Positions 1-7,359 of a DNA stretch of 24,775 bases are shown here, piece after piece. Source of the DNA: Peptoniphilus_E sp964345555 (lineage in GTDB: Bacteria; Bacillota; Clostridia; Tissierellales; Peptoniphilaceae); NCBI GenBank assembly GCA_964345555.1, contig CAYFRD010000028.1:1-24775 (forward strand), read 5' to 3'. The notes below the pieces were generated by a model that saw only the letters and a list, made by a program, of their open reading frames with translations, was not told the DNA's origin and searched no databases. Position numbers and translations under genes: made by a program. Within the stretch, counting starts at the first letter, position 1; every line of letters begins with the position of its first letter.

Positions 1-56
1 AATAAGAATATGCATTATAGCATTTTACACAAAATTAAGGACTTGACTAAAATAAA

Positions 57-65
57 TGATATAAT
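57..65 (+). promoter_or_regulatory. Candidate extended -10 promoter for pap
   Basis: TG at 57-58, one base, then TATAAT at 60-65, which is an extended -10 element. A TTGACT at 43-48 lies only 11 bases upstream, too close to act as the -35 partner. The gene start follows 43 bases after the -10, with a GAGGGG ribosome binding site at 93-98. Confidence 0.4.
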
Positions 66-107
66 GAGAAAAATATATTTTGATTATAAGTTGAGGGGAT
101 AGATAGT

Positions 108-1568
108 ATGTTAAAAAATTTTAAATTTGATAAATTTAAAAGTCCTTATGAAGATAAGAAAAGAGGAGAATTGGGAGATATTCTTGCAAATTATCAGAGG
201 GTTTGTGTAGAGGAAAATATACCTGTGATAATCATGATAGACGGGTGGGAGTCTTCGGGCAAGGGCTATGTTCTTAATGATTTGGTGAGAGATCTGGATG
301 CAAAGCATTACAGAGTTTCAATATTTGAAGACTTTGACGAAACCGATGATTATTCTTATACTTCACAATTTTGGAAGAAAATCCCGGCAAAGGGAGATTT
401 TGCCATATTTGACAGGAGTATGTACTATCATATGTTCAACGACTTAAAGAGCAATGACAAAACTCAAAGATTGAGGATTAAACAAATAATGGAGTTGGAA
501 AAGTTGTTGTACGACGATCATACTATATTGATAAAGTTTTTCCTGCACGAAAGCAAAAAAAGACAAAGGGAAGCCATTGATGAATATTTGAAAGATGACT
601 ACAGGAATTTTTTAGTTGGAGAGGAAGACATTGCACAAAATAAGCATTATGAAAAATATCTTGAACACTTTGATTTGATGATAAACGGTACGAATTTTTC
701 CTTTTCACCTTGGAACATAGTATCGTCGGAAGATAGAAAGACCGCTTCTAAACACGTGTTGGGAACTACTATAGAGATAATAGAAAGACAAATTGAAGAT
801 ATAAGACAAAGAAGAAATGCAGAGAACAATTGGAAGCACCCCGCTTACAAAATGACAAAGAGCTTGGCCGATTTTGAACTTAGTAAAGAATTGGAAGAGG
901 AATATGACGAACTCAGTTCTCTGCAAAAAAAGGCGGGAGAGCTTGCCTATTCCCTTCACACAAAGAACGTACCTGTAGTCTTGGTATTTGAGGGGATGGA
1001 TGCCGCAGGGAAGGGAGGAGCTATCCAAAGGCTGTTAAGAAGAATAGATGCCAGGTCCTACAACATAAACCCAACTTCCGCTCCCTCGGATTTGGAAAAG
1101 GATCACCATTATTTGTGGAGGTTTTATAACAACTTTCCCAAGGACGGATACATGGCTATATTCGACAGAAGTTGGTATGGAAGAGTCATGGTTGAGAGGA
1201 TTGAAGGTTTTGCCAATGAGTACGAATGGTCGAGAGCATACGGAGAAATCAATAATATGGAAAAAGAGTTGGTGGATTACGGAGTTCTTTTAATAAAGTA
1301 CCTCTTAGTTATATCAAAAGATGAGCAACGAAGAAGATTTGAAACCAGAGAGCAGGAAAAACCCTATAAAATAACAGAGGAAGACTGGAGAAACAGAGAG
1401 AAATGGGACGATTATATAGATGCCATGGATGAGATGCTCTACAGCACATCAACGGGTTATGCACCTTGGACGGTAGTTTCAGGAGAATCTAAAAAGCACG
1501 CAAGAATTCACGTGCTTAAGAAATTCATATCCGAGGCGGAAGAGTTCCTAAAAAAACTAGAAAAATAA
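108..1568 (+). CDS. pap: Polyphosphate:AMP phosphotransferase (two-domain PPK2)
   Basis: Cytosolic enzyme that uses inorganic polyphosphate to phosphorylate AMP to ADP (class II PPK2 family, known from the fused-domain members). The 486 residues hold two PPK2 domains in tandem, the expected length for the fused type. Domain 1 has a Walker A-like GWESSGKG at about residues 46-53 and FDRS at 101-104; domain 2 has GMDAAGKGG at about 296-304 and FDRSWYGR at 352-359. In fused members the C-terminal domain is the catalytic one, and here too it has the more canonical motifs. The ATG at 108 has a GAGGGG ribosome binding site about nine bases upstream. It stands alone, with a terminator-like hairpin at 1769-1800. 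The family call is firm; the preference for AMP over nucleoside diphosphates is inferred from domain architecture. Confidence 0.93.
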   Translation: MLKNFKFDKFKSPYEDKKRGELGDILANYQRVCVEENIPVIIMIDGWESSGKGYVLNDLVRDLDAKHYRVSIFEDFDETDDYSYTSQFWKKIPAKGDFAIFDRSMYYHMFNDLKSNDKTQRLRIKQIMELEKLLYDDHTILIKFFLHESKKRQREAIDEYLKDDYRNFLVGEEDIAQNKHYEKYLEHFDLMINGTNFSFSPWNIVSSEDRKTASKHVLGTTIEIIERQIEDIRQRRNAENNWKHPAYKMTKSLADFELSKELEEEYDELSSLQKKAGELAYSLHTKNVPVVLVFEGMDAAGKGGAIQRLLRRIDARSYNINPTSAPSDLEKDHHYLWRFYNNFPKDGYMAIFDRSWYGRVMVERIEGFANEYEWSRAYGEINNMEKELVDYGVLLIKYLLVISKDEQRRRFETREQEKPYKITEEDWRNREKWDDYIDAMDEMLYSTSTGYAPWTVVSGESKKHARIHVLKKFISEAEEFLKKLEK

Positions 1569-1768
1569 TAATCACTCTTCAAAATAGAACGATTGTTATT
1601 TTCATATTGTATCAGGCGGATGTGGGCATCAACCTCTACAGATAATGAATGTGGATATTAAAAACTATTAGATGATGCCCTCATAGTAATGAATTATGCT
1701 CCAAGAAAATATAACAGGTAGGTGGGTGTTTACCTTTACAGCTGAGTACATTCACTAGTCATATAAAA
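1569..1768 (+). other. Gene-free stretch with a possible structured RNA
   Basis: There is no coding ORF in these 200 bases after pap. GGGCATC (1624-1630) pairs with GATGCCC (1674-1680), and the helix extends outward to ATG/CAT with one mismatch and inward by one further pair. TGAATGT (1646-1652) can pair with ACATTCA (1748-1754), which would form a pseudoknot-like long-range helix. Two imperfect repeats ending in ACCTCTACAG and ACCTTTACAG lie about 105 bases apart. The stretch ends at the hairpin terminator at 1769. It could be a small RNA, a long 3' UTR of pap or decayed DNA; I recognise no RNA family. Confidence 0.35.
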
Positions 1769-1800
1769 AATAATGGCGTAAAAGCCATTATTTTTGTGCT
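1769..1800 (+). terminator. Intrinsic terminator, first copy of a 32-base direct repeat
   Basis: TAATGGC (1771-1777), loop GTAAAA, GCCATTA (1784-1790), then TTTTTG. Six A residues precede the stem, so it could work in both directions. It probably ends the pap transcript. The whole 32-base unit recurs at 1970-2001. Confidence 0.75.
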
Positions 1801-1969
1801 CATTAAAAAATTAAGAAGACTTGACAGCTTAATTAATATGTGTAAAATTAAAGTAAATCTAGATTCAAAAATTTGAATTTTAGTTTATGGGTTTTATATA
1901 ATTTGCTTATTTTGAATCCATCAAAAATCCTTAAGAGGATGGATGGAACACAAACTATTTCACACTACC
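1801..1969. repeat. 169-base segment bounded by 32-base direct repeats; contains a dispersed repeat end
   Basis: This non-coding segment sits exactly between two 32-base direct repeats (1769-1800 and 1970-2001). Its right part, together with base 1970 (1916-1970), is identical in inverted orientation to the last 55 bases of the window (24721-24775). The shared part contains a hairpin (CCATC with GATGG outside, ATCC with GGAT inside) and ends in TGGTAGTGTGAAATAG when read on the minus strand. Its GTGTGAAAT...TTTGTGT character resembles the ends of some insertion sequences (IS256-type inverted repeats), but I cannot confirm a family and see no matching opposite end. It may be a MITE, a single IS end left by a deletion, or another intergenic repeat. 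Confidence 0.6.
1821..1848 (+). promoter_or_regulatory. Candidate promoter inside the repeat-bounded segment
   Basis: TTGACA at 1821-1826, a 16-base spacer, and TAAAAT at 1843-1848 preceded by TG. A transcript from here would run through the repeat hairpin and stop at the terminator at 1970-2001, giving a non-coding RNA of roughly 140 bases. There is no evidence of expression. Confidence 0.35.
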
Positions 1970-2001
1970 AATAATGGCGTAAAAGCCATTATTTTTGTGC
2001 T
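1970..2001. terminator. Second copy of the 32-base terminator repeat; overlaps the GNAT stop codon
   Basis: TAATGGC (1972-1978) pairs with GCCATTA (1985-1991), followed by TTTTT on the plus strand. All 32 bases match 1769-1800. The hairpin covers the stop codon of the minus-strand GNAT gene (1989-1991), and the unit encodes that protein's last residues. The U-tract is good on the plus strand and poor on the minus strand. Confidence 0.6.
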
Positions 2002-2270
2002 AAAAGATCTCTATATTCTTCTTTCTTTTGGAATTCTTTTACTGCATAGGAGCAAAGAGGCATTATTTTTACGCTCTTTTCACTTGCTCTGTCCACAACT
2101 TCCTTTACAAGTTTAGCAGCTATTCCCTGTCCACCGTATTCTGAATCAACCAAAGTGTGATCGATTATCCAGATATTTTCAGATTTTGAATAAGTGCATT
2201 GCCCCACAAGTTTTTCACCGTCATAGGCTGCAGCTCTGTTGTTATTTTCTTCATATACTATATTTATCAT
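1989..2270 (-). CDS. Small GNAT-family N-acetyltransferase (YjdJ/Acetyltransf_CG type)
   Basis: This 93-residue single-domain protein belongs to the short GNAT subfamily that transfers an acetyl group from acetyl-CoA to an unknown acceptor. The acetyl-CoA-binding stretch is EYGGQGIAAKLV at about residues 43-54, and the subfamily-typical PLCSYAVKEF follows at about 76-85, with a Cys in the position conserved in this group. It begins 10 bases after the M16 peptidase stop codon. Its AAGGAGG ribosome binding site (2276-2282) overlaps that stop, so the two genes are very likely cotranscribed and coupled. The last codons lie inside the duplicated 32-base terminator unit. The substrate cannot be read from the sequence. 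Confidence 0.88.
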   Translation of the reverse strand: MINIVYEENNNRAAAYDGEKLVGQCTYSKSENIWIIDHTLVDSEYGGQGIAAKLVKEVVDRASEKSVKIMPLCSYAVKEFQKKEEYRDLLAQK

Positions 2271-2280
2271 ATTATCCTCC

Positions 2281-5172
2281 TTATTTAAGACTTATTATTT
2301 CCTTGAATAAATCCTTGTTATCATTTAATACCCCTTCTCCACCGATTGCACACATATAATTTTCATCCATGGCTTTTTTCAAGAGCGGAGCCAATGCCTT
2401 TAAGTCTTGAAGTTTTGTGTTTATGGCCTCCTCTTTGAAATTGGATATTTCTTCTTCTGTGATATCGGACATATATCTTGTAAAACTTAAACTTCCCTTT
2501 CCTTGTGGAGAGAGCATGGGATCAAAGACATTCATAGTTCCTATTATGAAGTTTTTGATATCTTCTTCACTTAGAGATAAATTTTTAAGAAATGTGTCCA
2601 TGTTGTCATATACTTCGATGGTTTTTGACAAGTTGGGATCTCTATAGGAGTAGGTTTCCATGTCGGAGGACATTGAAAATCTGACTCCTGCACCATAGGC
2701 ACCGCCCTTTGCTCTTATATTGTCGTGAAGATAGGTCGAAGAGAGTATGTTTGCTAACACTGAAAATGTTCCATTGTATTCTGCACCCAATTCTCTCAGA
2801 TCAAAACCCTTTGAAACGTATTGAACATTTGCCGGTAGTGAGAAACCTTGATTTTTTTGTTCTTTTTTAAATTTATATTCTTGTTTTTCCAAAGTTCCGT
2901 TAGGCAATTTACTTATGAATTTTTCTATAAATTTTATATTTTCTTCATAGGATTTTTTTGATCCGGTGAAGTGCACTATTAAGTTTTTGGAGTTTACAAA
3001 ATTCTTCATTAAGTGTTCAAGAGATTGTCTGAATTCTTTCCACTTTGCTTCAAAGTTTGAAACTAAATCTCTAAGATAAAAATAATTTTCAAGTCCGCTT
3101 ATTTTCGCAGTGTAGTCCGATTGCTTCAAGAAGTAACTCTTTACCGTTTCGATCATTATTACGTGACCGTTTTGTAAAAGGGCAGATTCATCCGCCGATT
3201 TTTCCATTTGGAGCAGTTCTTTAATTCTATCCTTGTCGTTCAGTTGCGTGTTTAAAAGTATTTCTGCTATTAGATCCAAGGATTTTTTGAAGTTTATGTC
3301 CAAGGTTTTAAAAGATACGTTGAATCTGGGATTTATATCGTCGCTATCTTTGTAGTTTGCATATACCACAGGATTTAGCGAATAATTTCCCAAGACTTTG
3401 TAAATTTCCGAGTCCAGCTTTGCATGGTCGAAATTTGAGGTGGACAATTTGCCCACCAAGTCGGAAAGCAAGGAGAGATTTGCTATTTCCTTCTTTTTTA
3501 CATGGGATGCGTCAAAGGAGAAGGTGACATAGTTTATTTCGCTGGTGAACTGTTCGTTGAACAGATAGGTCCTATCTTCTTTTTTGCATATTTCCAAAGG
3601 AATATGAGTTATTTCCTTGTTTATATCCGATATTTCAAGAGATGGTATAGTTGCCTTATCTTCAGGACTGTCCTCTGAAAGCTGAAAGTCGAAAAGCCTT
3701 TGTGTTTCATCAATCATTGATTGCAGTTGCGAATCGTCTAAAGATTTTTTATAGTTCTGTAATTTATCTTTTATTTTTTGATTTGTTTTTTTATCCTTGT
3801 CAATTTCCGGCTCGGCAATGAGCAGAAGAGCATAATTGTTATTCAACAGTTTTTCTTCTATATATTTTTCAAAAAAATCAGAGCTCATGTTTTCTCTTAA
3901 TTCTTTGATCAGGTCGTTGGTCTTCAGACTGTCGATGGGCGATTTATCATAGAGCCATGAATTCATCGCTCTGATATTGTATATGATGGACTTCATAGTT
4001 CCGCCGCCTTCACGGAAGGAGAACTCAAATTTGTTTAGAGTTGCCTCCAGAAGATCTCTGTCCAGACCCCTTTTGACTATGTCTTTCAAAGTATCAAATA
4101 TGGTTTGCTTGAATTCTTCACTTCTTGTCGAATCTGTATTTTTTGCGATTATGGAAATATCCAGAGCAAGAGATGAGGAACCTTCAGCATAGATGTCTTC
4201 TGCGAGATTTTTTTCCAACAGGGCCCTTTTTATGGGAGCAGAATTGGAATTCACAAGCAGCTCAATTAAAAAATTCTGCATAAAGCTGTCCAGTTTATCA
4301 TCACTCTTGCCGATACACCAGCTATATGCAAGGTAGTCCTTATTTTCACCGATATTGCCCTCGGAAGCATTAAAGGTGCCGTGAACTGTCTTTGGAGCAT
4401 TAAAGGGAGCGTTTAATTTTATTTGCGAATCGACTGATTTGTAATCAAAATCGGATAAATAATTCTCATCTATATATTCAAGAGCTTCTTCCATGTCCAA
4501 ATCCCCATACAAATATATATAGGAATTTGACGGGTGATAGAATTTTTTATGAAATGATAAAAAATCTTCGTAGCTGAGATCTGTGATGTTTTCGGGATTG
4601 CCGCCGGAATCCACTCCATAGGATGAATTTTCATGCAGATTGAAAGTTATTAAATCTGAAACTATATTTTGTTCGTCGGAATAAACTCCCTTCATCTCAT
4701 TGTAGACTACTCCATTGTAAACTAATTCGGCATTTTTATCTTCAAGTTCGTAATGCCAACCCTCCTGTCTGAAGATTTCTTCCTTTTCATACATCAGCGG
4801 ATAGAATACGGAGTCCAAGTAGACGTCCATAAGATTGTAAAAATCCTTTTTATTTCTGGAACTGACTGGATACATGGTCTTATCCGGATAGGTCATCGCG
4901 TTTAAAAAAGTCTGCATACTGCCCTTGATCATATCCATAAAGGGTTCTTTAGTTCTATATTTTCTTGAACCGGAAAGCACGCAGTGCTCCACTATGTGGG
5001 GGACACCTGTGGAATCGTCGGGAATGGTTCTGAAAGAAATACTGAATGCCTTATTTTCATCATCATTTGAAAGAGTTAGCACTTTGGCTTTTGTCTTTAT
5101 ATGTTCGTATATTTTTGTTGTGGAAGCTACATCGTCGATATATTCTTCGGTAATTAATTTATATTTATTCAT
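2281..5172 (-). CDS. M16C (insulinase/PreP-like) zinc metalloprotease
   Basis: Large soluble peptidase of 963 residues, the full length of the single-chain M16C/presequence-protease family, which degrades short peptides inside a closed chamber formed by two halves. The inverted zinc motif HIVEH is at residues 59-63 (ligands H59 and H63, catalytic E62). The third ligand lies in NEMKGVYSD, at E159. The strongly conserved stretch with KGSMQTFLNAMTYPDKTMYP follows at about 83-102. No signal peptide is visible, so it is expected in the cytosol. The ATG at 5172 has AAGGAGG at 5178-5184, and a -10-like TATAAT (minus strand, 5193-5198) lies upstream, divergent from the purine permease. It heads a two-gene unit with the GNAT gene. 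The role is probably peptide turnover; the physiological substrate is unknown. Confidence 0.94.
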   Translation of the reverse strand: MNKYKLITEEYIDDVASTTKIYEHIKTKAKVLTLSNDDENKAFSISFRTIPDDSTGVPHIVEHCVLSGSRKYRTKEPFMDMIKGSMQTFLNAMTYPDKTMYPVSSRNKKDFYNLMDVYLDSVFYPLMYEKEEIFRQEGWHYELEDKNAELVYNGVVYNEMKGVYSDEQNIVSDLITFNLHENSSYGVDSGGNPENITDLSYEDFLSFHKKFYHPSNSYIYLYGDLDMEEALEYIDENYLSDFDYKSVDSQIKLNAPFNAPKTVHGTFNASEGNIGENKDYLAYSWCIGKSDDKLDSFMQNFLIELLVNSNSAPIKRALLEKNLAEDIYAEGSSSLALDISIIAKNTDSTRSEEFKQTIFDTLKDIVKRGLDRDLLEATLNKFEFSFREGGGTMKSIIYNIRAMNSWLYDKSPIDSLKTNDLIKELRENMSSDFFEKYIEEKLLNNNYALLLIAEPEIDKDKKTNQKIKDKLQNYKKSLDDSQLQSMIDETQRLFDFQLSEDSPEDKATIPSLEISDINKEITHIPLEICKKEDRTYLFNEQFTSEINYVTFSFDASHVKKKEIANLSLLSDLVGKLSTSNFDHAKLDSEIYKVLGNYSLNPVVYANYKDSDDINPRFNVSFKTLDINFKKSLDLIAEILLNTQLNDKDRIKELLQMEKSADESALLQNGHVIMIETVKSYFLKQSDYTAKISGLENYFYLRDLVSNFEAKWKEFRQSLEHLMKNFVNSKNLIVHFTGSKKSYEENIKFIEKFISKLPNGTLEKQEYKFKKEQKNQGFSLPANVQYVSKGFDLRELGAEYNGTFSVLANILSSTYLHDNIRAKGGAYGAGVRFSMSSDMETYSYRDPNLSKTIEVYDNMDTFLKNLSLSEEDIKNFIIGTMNVFDPMLSPQGKGSLSFTRYMSDITEEEISNFKEEAINTKLQDLKALAPLLKKAMDENYMCAIGGEGVLNDNKDLFKEIISLK

Positions 5173-5285
5173 ATAAACCTCCTTAATTATTTATTATACC
5201 CGTTTTTACACTTAATTTTACTAAAACAGATAAAGAAAAAAATTCGATACAATAAGTGAAGAAACTACATAATTGGCGTAAAGTT

Positions 5286-5294
5286 TGATATAAT
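5286..5294 (+). promoter_or_regulatory. Extended -10 promoter of the purine permease
   Basis: TG at 5286-5287, one base, then TATAAT at 5289-5294. No convincing -35 is visible. The leader to the ATG is only about 25-30 bases, too short for a purine riboswitch, and none of the conserved purine-aptamer sequences are seen. Confidence 0.55.
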
Positions 5295-5326
5295 ATCCCT
5301 ATAAAAAAGGAGGTTAAAAAATTAAT

Positions 5327-6655
5327 ATGGAAAATAGTTTTTTTGAAAGAAAGTTTCGTCTAAGGGAAGCTAACTCTGATGTTAGAACTGAGATTATGGC
5401 GGGACTTACTACTTTTATGACGATGTCTTACATACTCATAGTAAATCCCAACATTCTTTCTGAAACAGGCATGGACAAGGGTGCGGTCTTCACCGCTACT
5501 ATAATTGCATCTGTGATAGCTATGCTTATCATGGGTTTTTATGCAAACTTGCCCTTCGGACTTGCACCGGGCATGGGACTGAATGCATTCTTCACCTATA
5601 CAGTTGTAATGTCCTACGGTCATACTTGGCAATACGCCCTCACGGCAGTATTTATAGAAGGAATTATTTTTATTTTGTTAAGTGTATTCAGCGTAAGAGA
5701 GGCTATATTCACATCCATACCAGTAGCTATTAAAAATGCAGTGAGCGTTGGAATTGGATTATTTATATCATTTATAGGATTTTCGAATGTAGGTCTTGTA
5801 AAGCAAGGAGAAGGAGTTATCTTGGCTCTTGGCGATTTGCTCACTCCAAACATGGTGGTATTTTTCTTCGCATTAGCTTTGATGGGATTTTTGATGGCAA
5901 AGAAAGTAAAGGGAGCTCTATTATTCGGAATTATAGGATCTACAATTCTCGCAATTATCTTAGGGGTATCCCATTTGCCTACAACGTCAATCCTAACTAT
6001 GCCACCATCACTAAGCAGTATAGCCTTTAAATTGGAGTTCGATAAAATATTTACCTTTGATATGTTTTCAGTAATGTTTACATTTCTCTTCGTCGATATG
6101 TTCGACACCATAGGAACTCTTACGGGAGTTGCTACAAAGGCGGGCATGATAAATGAAAAAGGAGAACTTCCCAATGTAGGCAAAGCCCTGATGGCGGATG
6201 CAGTGGGTACAGTTGCCGGAGCACTTTTGGGAACCAGTACAGTCACTACTTTTGTCGAATCGGCAAGTGGAGTTGCAGATGGAGGAAGAACGGGATTAAC
6301 ATCTCTTTCAACGGCATTTTTCTTTTTGATTTCTCTGTTTTTATTTCCCTTGTTTGCCATAGTACCTGCGGAAGCCACATCGGCAGCCTTGGTAATGGTA
6401 GGATTATTCATGATGAGCCCTATAAAAGAAATAAATTTCGACGACTTCACCGAATCGGTACCGGCATTTTTGACAATCACACTTATGCCCTTTGCCTATT
6501 CAATCGCTGAAGGTATAAGTTTCGGGATAATGTCCTTCGTTCTTTTAAAACTTATAACAGGAAGAAAAAAAGAACTAACACCAATGATAACAATACTTGC
6601 AGTAATATTTTTCCTGAGAATAATCAGCCCGATAATCGAAGCGGCATTTATGTAA
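5327..6655 (+). CDS. NCS2-family purine permease (AzgA/PbuG/PbuO-like)
   Basis: Integral membrane transporter of 442 residues for nucleobases (adenine, guanine or hypoxanthine in characterised AzgA/PbuG relatives), driven by proton symport. The family-typical N-terminus GLTTFMTMSYILIVNP is at about residues 26-41. PFGLAPGMGLNAFFTYT follows, and the substrate-site region DMFDTIGTLTGVATKAGM and GTSTVTTFVESASGVADGGRTGL lie in the second half. Hydrophobic segments run through the whole protein. The AGGAGG site lies about 13 bases before the ATG, a little far. It is a single gene with its own promoter and a clear downstream terminator. The molybdenum hydroxylase operon follows on the same strand but from a separate promoter, so a shared purine theme is only suggestive. 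Confidence 0.92.
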   Translation: MENSFFERKFRLREANSDVRTEIMAGLTTFMTMSYILIVNPNILSETGMDKGAVFTATIIASVIAMLIMGFYANLPFGLAPGMGLNAFFTYTVVMSYGHTWQYALTAVFIEGIIFILLSVFSVREAIFTSIPVAIKNAVSVGIGLFISFIGFSNVGLVKQGEGVILALGDLLTPNMVVFFFALALMGFLMAKKVKGALLFGIIGSTILAIILGVSHLPTTSILTMPPSLSSIAFKLEFDKIFTFDMFSVMFTFLFVDMFDTIGTLTGVATKAGMINEKGELPNVGKALMADAVGTVAGALLGTSTVTTFVESASGVADGGRTGLTSLSTAFFFLISLFLFPLFAIVPAEATSAALVMVGLFMMSPIKEINFDDFTESVPAFLTITLMPFAYSIAEGISFGIMSFVLLKLITGRKKELTPMITILAVIFFLRIISPIIEAAFM

Positions 6656-6752
6656 AATCAATCGCTCTCAGAAGTCACTTTTGTATGAGTTAAACTATAA
6701 GTCATACCCTATATATTTTTGTAAAAGAAGAATATAAACAAAATATATATGT

Positions 6753-6785
6753 AACCTTCCATTATTTACATGGGAGGTTTTTTGT
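6753..6785 (+). terminator. Intrinsic terminator between permease and hydroxylase operon
   Basis: AACCTTCC (6753-6760) pairs with GGGAGGTT (6772-6779), with one G-T pair, and is followed by a T-rich run. It separates the permease from the next operon. Confidence 0.85.
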
Positions 6786-6804
6786 TTGAATAAAATAAAT
6801 ATAA

Positions 6805-6832
6805 TTGATTGACAAAGCTAAAGTAATATAAT
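6805..6832 (+). promoter_or_regulatory. Promoter of the molybdenum hydroxylase operon
   Basis: TTGATT (6805-6810), a 16-base spacer, and a consensus TATAAT (6827-6832). Transcription would begin near 6839, leaving a very short leader that consists mostly of the inverted repeat at 6850-6864. Confidence 0.65.
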
Positions 6833-6849
6833 AAAATCAACGTAATAAT

Positions 6850-6864
6850 CGTGCATTGTGCACG
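6850..6864. promoter_or_regulatory. Perfect inverted repeat just before the first hydroxylase gene
   Basis: CGTGCA-TTG-TGCACG lies between the promoter and the ATG at 6865. It could be a repressor operator or a hairpin over the start region. No ribosome binding site is present here. Confidence 0.45.
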
Positions 6865-7359
6865 ATGAAGAAAGCGATTACGAAAGCGGTGAAAAATGTG
6901 CAAATAAATGCAATTGTTAATGGTATTGAAGTCAAAAAAGAGGTTAATGAAGATTTGCGTCTGATCGATTTTCTTCGTGAAGATCTTGGACTTACCGGCA
7001 CGAAAGAGGGATGTTCCGAGGGTGAATGCGGGGCTTGTACTGTGATTATGGACAAAAAAGCAGTGACATCTTGTACAGTTTTAGCCGGACAGATCGACGG
7101 TTGTGAAATTATCACAGTGGAAGGTTTGCAACAAAATGGTGAGTTGGATATTCTTCAAGAGAAATTTATAGAAAAAGGTGCAATTCAGTGTGGGTATTGC
7201 ACACCGGGATTTTTGATGAGTGCAAAAGCTTTGTTGATGAACAATATAAATCCCACAATTGATGAAATAAAACGTGCGATTGAAGGCAATTTGTGCAGAT
7301 GCACAGGATATATAAAGATTATTGAAGCTATAGATGCAGCGGCAAAGGAGATGAGATAA
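6865..7359 (+). CDS. (2Fe-2S) subunit of a xanthine dehydrogenase-type molybdenum hydroxylase
   Basis: Electron-transfer subunit with two [2Fe-2S] clusters; it passes electrons from the molybdenum centre to the FAD subunit. Counting from ATG 6865 (164 residues), the plant-type cluster cysteines are C50, C55, C58 and C70 (GCSEGECGACTV...SC) and the second cluster is C109, C112, C144 and C146 (QCGYC...LCRC). The length is normal for CoxS/XdhC-type subunits. The start is uncertain. A TTG at 6856 and a GTG at 6892 are in frame, and none of the three candidates has a recognisable ribosome binding site, unlike nearly every other gene here. It uses several CGT arginine codons where neighbouring genes prefer AGA, a mild hint of different origin. 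It is the first gene of a three-subunit operon. The substrate (xanthine, another purine or an aromatic) cannot be decided. Confidence 0.9.
   Translation: MKKAITKAVKNVQINAIVNGIEVKKEVNEDLRLIDFLREDLGLTGTKEGCSEGECGACTVIMDKKAVTSCTVLAGQIDGCEIITVEGLQQNGELDILQEKFIEKGAIQCGYCTPGFLMSAKALLMNNINPTIDEIKRAIEGNLCRCTGYIKIIEAIDAAAKEMR

Noticed and set aside
1612..1690. Fluoride-riboswitch-like fragments (GGCGGATG, GATGATGCCCTC)
   Set aside because: The required P1 helix and the conserved spacing are absent, and no fluoride exporter gene follows on this strand.
5173..5326. Possible purine riboswitch upstream of the permease
   Set aside because: The leader after the -10 element is about 25-30 bases and lacks the conserved aptamer loops.
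5620..6480. 286-residue open frame on the minus strand
   Set aside because: It is antisense to the purine permease, has no ribosome binding site, and its composition is that expected from the reverse of a hydrophobic membrane protein.
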